Assembly (NCBI GenBank): GCA_947034895.1
Contig: OX344761.1
Span: forward strand, 75,019,839-75,083,838
Direction of reading: 5' to 3'
Origin: Rhytidiadelphus loreus
Lineage: Eukaryota > Streptophyta > Bryopsida > Hypnales > Hylocomiaceae
DNA: 64,000 bases
The notes under the pieces were generated by a model. It did not search any database. It saw only the letters and a program-made list of their open reading frames with translations, and was not told the DNA's origin. The translations under genes and the position numbers were made by a program. Below are positions 24,868 through 37,544 of this stretch, piece after piece (position 1 is the first letter of the stretch; every line of letters starts with the position of its first letter).

Positions 24868-26253
24868 CACTAGTAGGAGTCGCTGTTTTTTTGGATGTTA
24901 GCAATAAACACACATGTTTTTCAAAACAAAAGCACGAAGATGGGATTGCAACCGTGGGAGGTATAATTGAGGTAGATGTTCCAAAAAATGTTGGAATGTC
25001 ATTGGCTAAATGAGTTGATGTCTTGTGCAACAATGGTGTTCCAGAAGACATCGAAAAAAACATAGATGTGTTGTATACAATGTCCAAAAAAACATAGAAA
25101 TGCCACATTGGCAAGGTTTTTTTGTTAACTCCGGGTAAGTTGGTGAATGTTACTATGGGCTAAGGTAAAACCTTGACCAAATGTAAAAACATAGGGGAAG
25201 TGCAACCATTTGATATGTTTTAAAAATTAAATTAAAATACTAAAAAAATTATTAAAAAAAATAGTACATGATGTGGAATTTGAGTAACACAACATTCATT
25301 AAGGATGAAGTGGCATGCCATGTCAGAACACTTTGACACCATTTGAAAATTTGAACAATGTTTTTTTAGACATCTCTTGCGATGTCAATGAAGACATCAA
25401 CTGAAATGTCCAAATGTTTTTTGCGTCCAAATCTTTTTTTTAATGTCAACTCCAACAACTTTATATAATTTAGAAAAAGTCACATACCCCATATGGTTTG
25501 TCTTCCTTCCTACTGCCCCATTTGTATAAATACTTTGCCTTTTCTTGTCAATATACTCACAATAAGTGTTTTTTCATTCTATGCAACATAAATACAAAAT
25601 ACAACATATTGCGTATGATGTACAATGTGTTGTATACTATATATGGTAATTGTGTACTATGCATGATCTATTATGTATGGTATATTTTGTATGGTCATTC
25701 CAAAGTAGACATCTACTATGGTGTCATCAATGTTCTTTTGGATATTGCAGATGATTTGTTTGATATAAAATACAACATGGCTAATGATAAATGAACATGA
25801 CTATAAATCACTCCCATGTTGCTACTGACATTCTCGAAAATGCGTATTTGTTAGATAGAACATCTTTTTGAACATTGTGTAATTTGCAAAACCCCGTCAT
25901 TGGTTGACTAGACATGTTGCTTTGGAAAATAAAAATGGCCACGTCATTTTTTAATTTTTGCCACATCAACATCCACATCATCAACGGTCTACACTTGAAA
26001 AAATCCATGTGGCAATTCACGTCTATGAGGCGATGATTTGGCTGCCACTTGTCTTCAATTTTTTTTTAAAATTCACTATGTTTTATGTGACGTTATAGTT
26101 TAAACAAGGGATGTTACTATTGATTTCCATGTGTTTTTGCCTTGTCAAGTTTGACGGATTTTCCCAGACATTTACAGTAGACATGCCTAACGTCTGACTA
26201 AAAATCTATTTGTATTTCTATACTCATCACAAAAACGTGCCTTCCTTCTAGTG
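24868..26253. mobile_element. Possible CACTA-ended element (about 1.4 kb)
   Basis: The left end CACTAGTAGGAGTCGCTG and the inverse right end CACTAGAAGGAAGGCACG are similar. Near the ends are short GACATC/GACGTC-type words like subterminal repeats. The flanks TAT and TAC differ by one base, so a target duplication is not proven. The small internal frames look non-coding. Tentative. Confidence 0.3.
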
Positions 26254-27034
26254 TACGCTCAAATGCATAGTAATCACCTTGTAATTGATGACAAGAATTT
26301 GAGAAAAGGTATCATTCCATTAAATAATAGGAACTATACACCATTCTTAACTCCTAAAAGGCAACTTGATTATTGAATGAGAAGTGAAGTTTGGAGAGTT
26401 TCTTACAATGTCATTTTTTCATGAATCTTTCTAAATTTTGACACAAGGTGTAAACATGTATTTCCTTTGCGGGGAATACAATATTTCCTCCAAATGAATG
26501 CCCCTATCAAAAGTTATATTGCATAAAGTTTTTTGAGCAAGGTAGGAAACTTTTGGCAACATATGTAAAACTTTTTTATAACTTGTAGAATTTGGTACAT
26601 ATGTCACTAATGTGACATAGAAAATAACCTCCAAAAATAGAAATAAAAATGTGTAGTGTAAAACTTGCATTCCATGAAGAGTTAAAGAGTTATTGATTGG
26701 ACACGGACAAAAAAATAAAGACTTCAAATGCTATAATGAATTAAGTGGAATCTTCCATTACTTCCTTCAGTTTTGTAATTTGTTGTTTTTTGTGTTGTTT
26801 TTTAAAGTCGAGTCTATAGTAGTTTAGCAAGCCTAATGTAGTTAGAGACGTTTTTGTCCCTACATTTTACTTTTAGGAAAAATGTAGGAACCTTTTATTT
26901 GCCACATAAATTTATTTTTGCAAATTTTGAGTTTATATTTGCAATTAGAAGCTTTGAAGTTGCTAGGTATGGTGTTGACAAAAAAATTCATGTGACAAAA
27001 AATTATTTTTTAACAAATTTTCCTGTAGTGTAGG
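26254..27034. other. AT-rich intergenic DNA with a partial direct repeat
   Basis: 26813-26980 is a diverged direct repeat of 27039-27212. Both contain 'ggaaaaatgtaggaa/aaatctaggaaa', 'cttttattt' and 'ttcatatttgcaat'-like strings. No gene was seen. Confidence 0.4.
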
Positions 27035-27460
27035 GTGGTCAAGTCTACAGTAGTGCAACGAGCCTCTTGTGGAGGCGGTTTTGCCCTTGTGTTTTACTCT
27101 TGGGAAAAATGCATTACCCTTGGGAAAAATCTAGGAAATCTTTTATTTGATACATAATTTTTTTTTGCAAATTTCAGTTCATATTTGCAATCAGAGCCCC
27201 CCAATTACCTAGGAGAGGTGTTATCAATAATATTAATACGACACCAAATAAAGTAAATTGTAGATGTCAAAAACATAATGTATAACCGTGGACATTTATA
27301 TAGTGTGTAATGTCAATTGATTAGTATGAGTTCCCTCAAAAGCCCTATTCATTGTGTATCTTACAGGGTGTTTTCTTTTACATTCACCCTTGGTTGGATG
27401 GACCTCCGCAAGAGGCGTTGCACTACTTTAGACCTATCGCGTAGGGTAGACTTCGCAGAT
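27035..27460. mobile_element. Short element with about 50-bp inverted ends
   Basis: 'gtctacagtagtgcaacgag' at about 27041 faces its inverse at about 27400-27452 ('ttgcactactttagacct'), together with 'cctcttgtgg/ccgcaagagg'. This suggests a terminal-inverted-repeat element. Its target duplication is not resolved. Confidence 0.4.
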
Positions 27461-27559
27461 TTTTAACTCATACAAAATAGCCACCGACTCGAGCGATTTT
27501 TCAGTGGTATTTTCTTAATTGTTCATTGCACTAGACTCCAAGGTTCATGCGCCATCGCC

Positions 27560-28043
27560 GTGGCTATTATTAAGCGATTTGTTTCTAGAATTACTTCTGT
27601 TTTCACTCGAGGAGCTTTAAAAGCTGTCAAATTTGTCGAGAATGAAAGCACCCACAAGAAATCAAACTCTAATGATGAGATCAAGTTGTCTATACCTAGC
27701 ATTTTATCAACCCTTCTATCTATAATTGATTGCATAGCAACTTTTGTGACGGTACATTCTCAAAGGCAAAATTCAGAAGCGAAGGTGGCAACAACAACAC
27801 AAAAAAGAAAAGAGGAAAGAGCGGAAAGTCATGGAAATAGAAGTCAAGAATCTTACCCGCAAGAACCAATAAGATGTTGCATTACTAAAGAATCAAGTGG
27901 ATGACATGCTATCGGAGATTGGAGAAATTGGGCGCGACGTGGCACATGTGAAGCCTGAAGTGGTGGGATTGAAGACTAGTGATGGAAGCAAGACAATTAT
28001 CAAGAATATTTGCAAACTGGGAAAGGCTATTTTTCGCCATTGA
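27560..28043 (+). pseudogene. Decayed coding region with a coiled-coil-like part
   Basis: A 114-codon open frame (FVSRITSVFTRGALKAVKF... DEIKLSIPSILSTLLSIIDC) begins with GTG rather than ATG. At about 27795-27810, next to an A-rich run, the coding character moves to another frame: KRKERKVMEIEVKNLTRKNQ, an internal TAA, then DVALLKNQVDDMLSEIGEIG to LGKAIFRH and stop at 28043. The two parts look like one reading frame broken by a frameshift and a nonsense codon. No family was recognised. It may descend from a transposon or a lineage-specific gene. Confidence 0.35.
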
Positions 28044-29743
28044 TAAGGTGAGGGTGGCTTAAGCATGTAACGGGCCTTGTTGTTGTATTGTATTGTTGAA
28101 TAATACTCTTAACAAGTTGTTGAGGTTCAAATCTAGATGGGGAAGTCTTCTTTGCAACAATTGCAGGGTTGACAAGATGTCCGGATGTGAGTCCCAACAT
28201 TTATTGTCCCAAAATTTAAAGGGGGATGGTATATTGTACACATCTCCAACATCTACTCGGCTCAACAATTCCGCACGTCTGCAGCATCCGATCTGACGAA
28301 CAAATAGGGCGTTCAATTTCAACGGACAAATAGGGTGTTCAATTTTGACGGCTTATCCAATTGGACAAAGCATACGATTCCAACAACCCGTTTGATCTAA
28401 TGGCTCGACAATCCCACCCATTCGTAGTGTCCAATCCGACAGCTTGTTCGTTCCGTCGTCTACTACCGTCCAACGCCTCTATTCGCTTTTTTATGCTTCA
28501 TAATATATCATTGGAAAGATATTCTTGAGAGCTCTCCAATGGTATATAATGAGTCCAATTTATACAAAAAATTCAACTATGGGACTTCTCCAAAGATTGA
28601 AGTCCGCCTTGTCAACTAATCAGACGCCTCGTCCAATCATTTTTGTATGCCCCATAATATATCATTGGGAAGGTATTGTCAAGAGCTTTCCAACGGTATA
28701 TTATGCGTCTGATTTGGAAAAAAACTCCAACAGTGGGACTTCTCTAAAGATTTGGTGTTGGATATAATTACTTTAATTTTTCATTGTAATCTTCAGCACT
28801 CTTGGATCACTTATCTTCACATAAAAAGATCGAGTTGATCATTATTGAATTAAGCAGGAGGTTTGTATTGTCAGAGTCTTAATATGCTTAATTAGTTTTA
28901 TATTATTGAGAGTCTGACCATATAGTTTTTCTTCTTTCAATTCAATCGATATTGTAATCTCTAAGGTTTTAGATTATGTAATTTTCTATAAAATCATTTG
29001 TACATGCGTTATTTTTTATTATTACTACAATTTTTTGGCTATAAGTTTGTAGCATACATATATAATTCTATTTAAACTAATTTTTTGGGTCTTATTAATT
29101 GATATTGATAGTAGTATTGAATTTTTTTTAAATTCTTCAAATGAAAAAAGAAGTTGAAAAAAATAAAAAAAATAAAAAAAATAAAAAAATGCATTGGCAG
29201 TCTCTCAACCACATAGGACCGCTGAGGTGTTAGGCTACCAATCACATTCTCTGGGTTCTCACAGCATTAGAACCCGAAGTCTCCTGGAGGTCCGAAAAAA
29301 CATCTAATGAAACTATTTCTAGAGATGAAACCTACTTGTAATCATTAACCCCTCAAGTACAAAGCAGACACAATGAGTCCTCTTCAAATTTTCAATGGCA
29401 AATTCTTGGTAGAATTATAGGGTGAAACAGATTTGAATATTTTGCAAACTAGGATCTTGTAAGTAGGATTTAAAGTTTACATACTTGTTGTATTATTTGA
29501 TTTTCAAAATTTGAATGTGAGGAATATTTAAAAAAATTATTTAGGAAATGTGGTCTAATAGAGAAAAGGAGCAAACACAATGTTTTTCCAATGAAATACA
29601 TAGTAGAGATAGAAAAAAACATTTTCTTAGACATTTCTAGTCTTTATTTTATTTAAACAAATTGGATTTGGAGAATTTTTTCAAGTTTGTATTTTTAGCA
29701 ATTTAAAAAATAATAGGTTCAATCTAATGTGATGAAGAACACA
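28044..29743. repeat. AT-rich intergenic DNA with a tandem duplication
   Basis: Two diverged tandem units start at about 28497 and 28646. Each runs from 'cataatatatcattgg' through 'gagctctccaatggtatat/gagctttccaacggtatat' to 'gggacttctc'. An (AAAAAAT)n tract is at about 29158-29187. No gene was seen. Confidence 0.45.
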
Positions 29744-29855
29744 CACTATAAGAAACCCGCGTTTTAGTTGGCGTTTTGTAATTTTTTCAGACGGATTTTA
29801 GGTGACGTCGAAAAAAACAACTTGTGTTTTTTCTCGTCCAATATAACATCCAGAA
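29744..29855. mobile_element. Half copy of the palindromic CACTA MITE
   Basis: CACTATAAGAAACCCGCG and about 110 following bases closely match the left arm of the element at 2857-3072, then similarity stops. The right arm is missing. Confidence 0.75.
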
Positions 29856-30540
29856 AAATGTGTCTCTAATTATGCTGAATTTTTTATATTGATGGTTTTG
29901 GGTGCTTCTACCTTACCACAAATGAGTTATGCATTAACACTAGTTACAATATGTTCTTGTATTTAATAGTGTACTATCATGATTGATGTGGGCAATTACA
30001 TTGTTTTATGTGCATGTTTAGTTACTAAGGACTGGATTGCACCATGGCTTATGGTGGTGATGTTAAGCCTTAATAGAGTTGCAAATTGTAGCGCATTCGC
30101 ACCTTAGTGCTTACACATCCTCTGAACCCACATGGCAACTGAGGTAGCATGGACTTGATAGCGATACTACGACCATAAAACATTAATGCTTTGTTGGCTT
30201 GGCCAGCACTGCAAAAGTAGTTGGTAACAACAACTTGACAATCTTCTAAAAATGAGAATTTGACAGTAGTTGTTATTAAATGAAGCTCTCGAGCGCCCAT
30301 TACATAAAAACAACGGCTGCCCAAAGCAAAATTAGCATGACCAGACTTAGAAAAATAAAAAAATTTGAAATTTTCCAACAACTACTTCATGACAATTAAA
30401 AAGTCTTTGTTGATGTGGGGGTGAGGGATGTATAGGCAATCTCTTTATACAAGTGGAGTGATGGAAGGTAAAACAACCCATGTAGGATATGTAGATTGGA
30501 ATTAGTAGAAGCTCAACCATTCATACCTAGTTAAGTCAAG
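29856..30540. other. Intergenic DNA with one unconvincing open frame
   Basis: A minus-strand frame of 103 codons (30381-30070) is open but has no recognisable domain, and its neighbourhood lacks splice or promoter cues. I treat it as non-coding. Confidence 0.35.
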
Positions 30541-30931
30541 AGCAAGAATTGTGTTCAATAAAGAACTTTAAACCTCATTTAGGCATAGTAGAATAAAAAA
30601 AAATTCAAGAACCTTTGAGCTAAGAAAAGTTGGAAAACCAAGTTAACTTTCATCTCTAAAAATTATTTTGAGGTTTTAAGCCTCCAATACAAAGTTAGGA
30701 ACAAAATTCAAAGAGGGGTTGGGAGGAACATTTTCTTTGACATTTTCAAACATCCTCTTTGAATTTTGTCCCTAACTTTTGATTGGAGGCTCTAAATATC
30801 AAACGGATTTTTGGAGATGAAATTTAACTTGATTTAACAACTTTTTCTTAGTCCAAACTTTAATTCTTGAAAAGAATTATTCTAATATGTCAAAATGAGG
30901 TCTAAAGTTCTACATTGAATACAATTCTTGC
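30541..30931. repeat. Long foldback hairpin, arms about 180 bp
   Basis: 30541-30717 and 30745-30931 are inverted copies over nearly their whole length. For example, 'ttaggaacaaaattcaaaga' in the left arm faces its near-exact complement in the right arm, and 'agcaagaattgtgttcaat' faces 'attgaatacaattcttgc'. The loop is about 27 nt. It could be a foldback transposon or a small-RNA precursor. Confidence 0.75.
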
Positions 30932-31639
30932 GTTTTGACAATGAATGATCAAACTCTCATCTTCTAATTGTCCCATATCCTTTTAGGATTCATGATGAAA
31001 AATGAATTTCATTATAAAAACGACTTCTTCACCCTTCCTTTAATGAACTTTTGTTGGCAACAAATTATGTTGACATCATTTTCAAGATTTGTAACTCTTT
31101 TATAGTTAAGGTAGTATGTTGTTAAATGGCACCTGACCTTAAAGCGCCATCTAGAAGGTTTGTACATTTCAAATTTCAGTTATGTACCTATTTGGATGGA
31201 GCGCTTTCAGAAACGAACTTTGACCCTTAATAACTTTTGCATACAATATCCAAATGTGGCGTCCTTTCACTTGCCAACATGAATATGTGAAAATTTGACT
31301 AGTTTCATAATAGCAATTAGGCTCAGTAGTAAAAAGTGAAACACTCTCTTTTTTATTACAAAAAATAAAACCACTATACTTATTGTACATGAATAAATTT
31401 TGCCAACAAAAATGTACAATGATTGAAATGATTGAAAATACATGTCACCACTTCTATTACATGTCATGTAATTCTTCAAAATATTGTGTGAAAGCTAATG
31501 GTGTTTTATTGAATTCTATCACTATAAATATTTATTCTAGCCAAACTAGTAACAATGAAGATAATTACATTCAATTTGGTAGAATGTTCAAGGTGCAGGG
31601 AAAAATTGGTGGGGACTCTCATTCCCTATCCCCATATTT

Positions 31640-31790
31640 GCTCTTTCTTCGGCCGCATAGGGATAGGGAAGAATTGGTGGGGATGCTCTAATAAGGGTTG
31701 TTTAGAGCATCCCCACAAGTGTCTTCCCTATCTCCGTTGAGATGAAGGGGAGCACGGATAGGGATAGGGAAGAGAAGCTCCCACTAATTC
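31640..31790. mobile_element. Small inverted-repeat element with AGAGCATCCCCA end
   Basis: 'gggaagaattggtggggatg' (31668-31687) is followed within 30 bases by its inverse 'catccccacaagtgtcttcc'. Nearby copies of 'atagggatagggaag' at 31658 and 31758 add direct repeats. TAGAGCATCCCCA-type words are common at ends of plant MITEs. Boundaries are uncertain. Confidence 0.4.
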
Positions 31791-32934
31791 TTCCCTAAAT
31801 TTTCAACTTATTGCTAAATAGAGGTAGGGAGAAGTCAAAAGAAAACTGTAGAAATAGTAACAAGGCCAAATAAATAGTACTCCCACGAATCAATGAAGCA
31901 CAACTCATGTTGAAAAGGTGAAAAGTGGATTAGGGATTACTCCATTTGAATTCCCTATCCAACTCCATTAAATTAGAGTTTGGAGTCAAATCTCCCGCTT
32001 GTTGTCTTCCCTGCATCCAGTTGCGGGTGTGGAATTAGGGTTTGACGTGATGCTTACTTTCTCCTTTTAGTGTCCTGTTCTTCGACTCTATTTGCTTCTC
32101 TCTGTAGCACGTGTCTGTCTCTATTAGTCCTTTTGTCTGGAACAGCGCTTCTTCTGACCAATCCTCTGTAACTTGATACATTACCATTCGAAGAGGTTGA
32201 TTTCTCGGTCTTAGTATCCGAATCGTGCTTTGCAGACTGGAATCATCACCCTCGTTCCTGAAACTGACAAATTGGCTCTAGATTTGAGCACGCAGCTGCG
32301 TAATCGAAGCGAAGAATATTAAATTACTCAATTGAATAACTCCATTGACGAAAGTTCAATTGCGACTTCATTGAAAGTGGAGTTGCGTGATAGTCAAGGT
32401 GGAATTCGACCGTGCAATCTTCCTGAAGATCTGACGGCATTAGTGCTCGACAACTGGTTGAAGCTTTCTGCAGCAAGGCTGCGTCGGAGGGATCACGGGA
32501 TAAGAGTCTGAACTCTGAACACACTTCTTCTTCAATGCAATCAACCCTGTGAGGTCGCAAGAGCGAAAAAGTGGAGCAGTTTTCGAGATTCGCGTCATTG
32601 CTGAGGCTGTTTCGATTGAATTTGACTTTTTGTGAGTCGCGCTTCGCCTTGCTAGCGTGATTAAGTGATTTTTGGTTTGGGCGGTGCGGATAGTTTCGGC
32701 TCATGCTGTCTCGTTCGAGGTTCTATAACTGGCTTAGATGCAATATTTCTTCGATTCGGTGTTAATCCAATGATGATTGGTCTACTTTCAATCGCTGGCC
32801 TCTCGGACAGTTCAATTCCCTAATTGCGGCGTAGGATACGTGCACTGAAGGCGGAGATCAAACTAGGGTTAGACTGTTATGCGAATAGGTTTTCGCATGC
32901 GGTGTCGCGCTGCGGGGACGCCTCCTCTCCCGAA
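31791..32934. promoter_or_regulatory. Upstream region of the ERdj3A-like gene
   Basis: Base composition becomes balanced from about 31980, consistent with promoter and 5' UTR. A minus-strand ATG-initiated frame of 126 codons (32704-32324) is present, Ser/Arg-rich and without known domain. It could be a divergent hypothetical gene but is more likely chance. Confidence 0.35.
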
Positions 32935-35900
32935 ATGGCAAGTAGATCGCAGTTGAACTTACGTTTTTTCGTTTATTACCTGGTTCTCATTGTGGTGGTG
33001 GTGGTGGATGCGAATGATCTCTATAAGGTTAGCAATCTCTTCCTTCTACGTTGTTTGAAATTCTTTGAATTGAATACGCGTGAAGACTTTTAATCTCCAA
33101 ACAGGATATTACGCACGGAAGATTTGAAAAATTTCTCGTATTTTATGTAGCTGAAGGTCTCATCTGCAAGGGTTGACTGTCGTAGCGCGGCTCGTTAAAT
33201 AGTTGAGAAACCGTGCAATTTTGTGGATGATCTGACCTTATTCTGGATTCAATATTGGTGAAGAGCAAATCTTCTACGTATGGCATTGAAGATAGATCTC
33301 TGACTTATGTCAATATCTTGACAATTGGATGCTGAAAATATTCATGATTTGTTACCGTCTGTGTGGAATTTTGGTTATTGGATGTCAGGTTTTAGGAGTT
33401 GATAAGAATGCCAGCGAACGAGATATCAAGAAAGCATTTCACAAGTGCGCTCCTCTTAAGCCTGCTGATAGTGCACTACGAAATTTCTCTTGGCCTTGCC
33501 GTATTAATATGTTCTGTATCAACTAGGTGGAGAAGCAATGGTGTGCAAACCGAATAGGATCCGATTGATCATGTAGTTGACAGATTTTACACCTCATTAT
33601 TATCTTCAGCATTATACCGTTCAGTAAAGAATCATGATATGAACCATTCTGATAATTATGCTCCTTTCTCGTTGGAACAGACAATCGTTGAAGTATCATC
33701 CTGACAAAAACAAAGCAAAAAACGCCCAATCGAAGTTTGAGGAAATTAGTCACGGTATGATTTCTACCCGCCTGCTTTGGATTAATGCATTCGTTCGTGT
33801 ATGGACTTGGGGGGGTTGGGTTTTTTGTTTACATTATGTTATTCATCTGTATCTCTAGAATTTTAGGCTAAATCCGTTTGTAAATGTTTTTCAGGTAAAC
33901 CTGTATGTAGTTTCCTAGGACAGATATCTATGATAACTACTCATACTTGTATAATTTGTATTCACTCGTGCTTTACATTTGGTGCAGCATATGAAGTACT
34001 CTCAGACGCAGAGAAGAGAAAGCAGTATGATCTGACCGGTGATGAAAAGGGCCAGGGATTTGGAGGATCCCAGGGTGGGTATGGAAGCGGGAATTTCGGT
34101 GGGCAATATGCAGGTCATCAGTTTCAAAGCGGTGGTCCTTTTTTTCAAGCCGGCGGGCCAGGTGGTCGAACGTTTACCTTCACGTTTGGCGGTCCTAACC
34201 AACAAGCTGAAGAAGGTGGCCACCAAAGATTTTCACAATTTTTCGGCAATTCTCAATCGCAGCGTCAATCACGACAAAGGCAGAATTCAAAAAGAAAATC
34301 TGGAGAACAAATGGGTTGGGCTAGAAGCATGTACAATAAGTTCACTGGGAATGAGGAAGGGAACCCTGGCCCTGCCTTTGGGAACTTTGGGAGTTTTGGA
34401 AGCTTTGGGAACTTGGGGGGGGGAATGTTTGATAATCTTTTTAGCTCCTTCACGGAGGGAAGTGGAGAGACGAAAGAGGGAGGAAGTCGAGAGCCTAAAG
34501 CGAAGAGCCGTGATGCTCGGGTGACAGTGGATTTACCCCCGGGGATTGAAAAATTAAACCCCCAAAAATTCAAAACACAGGTGCTAGGGACAAGCAAAAT
34601 CTCTTGGTCTGTCTTGTATTTTGTTCCAGATTATCCCGGAATCAATGACCGCCTGAAGCTCCTAGCATCTTTTGCCGAAGAAATGAAGGGAGTTCTCAAG
34701 GTCAGATCAATGCCAGTATTTGCCATGCCCTTTTATATATAAGATGTCAAGTTTTTGCCATGCGTTCCTTTTTAGCGATTTTGTTTGCAATGTGTACCGA
34801 GCAGATCTTTGGGTCTGTTATCTGCTTTTTTTCACTATTGTATTATGAACATCTCTTTGAAGGGTTCTGGATCTTAGTTGGTATATTAACAGACCATGTT
34901 GTTCCAGGTTGGTGCAATCGACTGTGAAAGCCATGGTAAATTTTGTAAAGAGCAAGAAGTTCAATTATTTCCCAAGCTCCTGATCTATCCCCTAAGAGCG
35001 GGAGGAAGGTCTAAACCAGTGCCACACCTTGGAGATTGGACAACCAAAGCTTTGTTGAAGTTCTACAACCAGCAGTTTTCCCCTCTGATATCTTCACTCA
35101 CTCATCAGAACTTTGTGGAAGCTATGTCGAAGAATCAGGAGCGACCTTGGGCTATTTTGGTCAGAAAGAACAAGGATTTACCAGTTGCATGGCTTGCCAT
35201 GTGTGGAGAATTCGAGAGGCGGATTGATTGTTATGAAATCCGGGTAAGAAATTTCTGTTCTATTTCGTCTCGTTTGTTCTCTACCTTATGGATTGATATC
35301 TGGGAATCCTCTAGTGGACTCTGTTACATCCTTATAATATTGCCAGTGCCATTGGTTTGAGCTTTATATCCTTTGCTTCTAAACGAAATTTTATCAATGA
35401 ATTTCTCGTCTTGGTAACATTTGGGTCTTAAGCTTTAAGCATCGCTATTGTTGATGCTTGCAAGTTTTAATTCGTGCAGGTCAATAACGAAGAGGATCCT
35501 ATCGCTAAAAAACTTGGAGCAAGAGAATTTCCTACAGTCGTGGGACTACTATCTGCTGGAGAGCAGCTTCGCTTTGACAATATCGTATCTGACAAGTCGC
35601 TTTCGAAATCTGTCGGAGCTTTGAGAACGTTCATGGAGAAGCTCGAAAAGAAGGACCGTGATTTGGATAGAACCCAAAATGATTCTGAGCCTGTTTCTTA
35701 TTTGACGCAAAAAAATATGAAGAAAGTATGTGGACCAGAGTCATCGTTGTGTATTATTGCTACCTCAAAATCGAGCAAAGGGGAGGCGAAAGCCAAGCTG
35801 ATTCTTCACGAGGTTCGCTTTCCTTGAACATGTTCCAGAGGTTCAGTATAGTAATATTTTCAGGCATCTCTTATAGAAGTGTGATTGAAGCAAGGCTTTC

Positions 35901-36225
35901 ATTCAGAAGTTGGGACTAACAATCGATTTGAATGTTTATGTTTTTGGTGCAGATCTCTCAAAAGTCGCTTGTTAGAAAAGCTCATGGATCACAGCCTGTG
36001 TCATACAGCCTGGTTGACGCAGCAAAGCGGGAAACCTTCATGAAATCATTTTCTGCAATTGATCTCTCCAGTATCGACACAGTTCTGGTGGCCTACAAGC
36101 CTCGCAGAGGCAGGTCGGCGTTGTACAGGGGTCCATTGACATTTGAGGGGGTTGAGGATTTCGTCACGAAAGCTCTGGTCGGTGATCTCACTTTCGAGCC
36201 TGTATATCAGGCACCAACATTGTGA
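32935..36225 (+). CDS. ERDJ3A: ERdj3A/TMS1-like J-domain protein with thioredoxin-like domains
   Basis: ER J-protein that stimulates BiP-type Hsp70 chaperones; the Arabidopsis ERdj3A (TMS1) is needed for pollen heat tolerance. Exons: 32935-33027, 33389-33444, 33681-33754, 33988-34700, 34908-35243, 35480-35812 and 35953-36225, in phase, 625 residues. Residues 1-26 form a signal peptide (FFVYYLVLIVVVVV). The J domain runs from VLGVDKNASERDIKKAF, with HPD in LKYHPDKNK, to AYEVLSDAEKRKQYD. A Gly/Phe-rich stretch of about 130 residues follows, then thioredoxin-like segments (SWSVLYFVPDYPG..., VGAIDCESHGKFC...LFPKLLIYP, REFPTVVGLL). No CxxC redox pair is visible in these, as expected for a structural rather than redox role. 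No C-terminal KDEL is present (ends YQAPTL). The start ATG immediately precedes the signal peptide. Confidence 0.93.
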
Positions 36226-37544
36226 AATGGTAGTTTAGAGTACACTAGTGCTTCCCTCAGACAACCTTGTGCATATTTGGATGAGATCACTGTAAGCGAA
36301 ATTCATCGCATTTTTTCAAAATTGCCCATTTTGCAAGTGTCAGCATCCACTTTTGCCGTCCTGTAGCAGCTCATTGAAGATACCCAATTGTGGTAAGTTA
36401 TATCATTGTGGTAAGCACATGCTGTGTAAGTCTTGGTATGCAGTAGTTATCACACAACCACCATAATAAATTTAAGACGCTGTAAACTATTCAATAATTT
36501 CCTGTGTTCAGGAGTCATGTGACATCCTGATGCTTCTTAGATGATGCCAACTCAAGCGACTTGCTTCAAATACACTCTGAACGCATTGTAATCACACATT
36601 TGGGGTGGGGATGGGGGACACATTGAAATTTCTTTCAAATGCTAAGGTATATACACTAATTACGACTACCAGTAAATACTTATACTAAACAAAAATTTGT
36701 TTAGGCCTTATTGACAATTGAAAGAGAATTCCAATGTACTTTAGCATGCATTATTTGGACATTGTGTGAATAAGTTATAAATTTTTATATTTTTGTCTTT
36801 AGGTGTATTCAAAACCAACATTAGACTTTGGTAGACTTCCACTTTTAGATTCTTGCCTTATTCTATGAAAAAGTGCCTTTGTGGTCCAAATGTAGGTATT
36901 GCTTTTGGGATAGTGCTAATTGTGGGTGCATATACCTTACTACTTAACCCCACCTATAGGTAGAGTTAAGGAAAATATAAACACAAATACCGGTATAGTC
37001 CAATAGTTCCATGGACAAGATCTAATTCAAGTAATCTTGATGGCATCCATGACACAATTTGACCTCTTTTGTAGTCAAAATCAGCTAATCTATTACCTTT
37101 GGTGTTAGATTAAAGATAATAGTTCGTATTATCTTTGGTGGTAGATCAATTAATCAATTTTAGAAGGAATTTCAATTCCTTGTTTCCAATTTTATTGAAC
37201 AGCATTCAGAAATTTTATTGGAAATTCAGACTGCTCAGTATTGGGGAGTTAATTGTGGAACAAAAAATATGTACTTGACTAGGGTTTGTATTACACAAGC
37301 AGTGTATACAAAAATGGCAACTATTGTTAGTCATTCTCTTCTACTGTTCCGTGCATCGAATTACACCCGCAGGCCATACTTAATGGCAAGCATTGTTCAT
37401 CATTCTCTAATAATTTGTGGCGCGCTTCAACCTTGGAAAGATGCCGCCTTGGTGATAGTTACTCAGTCAAGGATAATAGTTCGCATTATACTATTACTTC
37501 TTTAGATTCATCCCAGTCAAGGATTCAAAAAAAAATTGTGGAAT
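36226..37544. other. 3' flank and AT-rich intergenic DNA
   Basis: ERdj3A 3' UTR followed by non-coding sequence. Two short direct repeats, 'atggcaactattgttagtca' near 37314 and 'atggcaagcattgttcatca' near 37383, indicate a local duplication. No gene was seen. Confidence 0.4.

Noticed and set aside
30070..30381. 103-codon minus-strand open frame
   Set aside because: No recognisable domain, isolated in repeat-rich AT DNA, no splice or promoter support.
32324..32704. 126-codon ATG-initiated minus-strand frame upstream of ERdj3A
   Set aside because: Could be a divergent small gene, but it has no known domain or splice support and lies in the probable ERdj3A promoter. Not called without transcript evidence.
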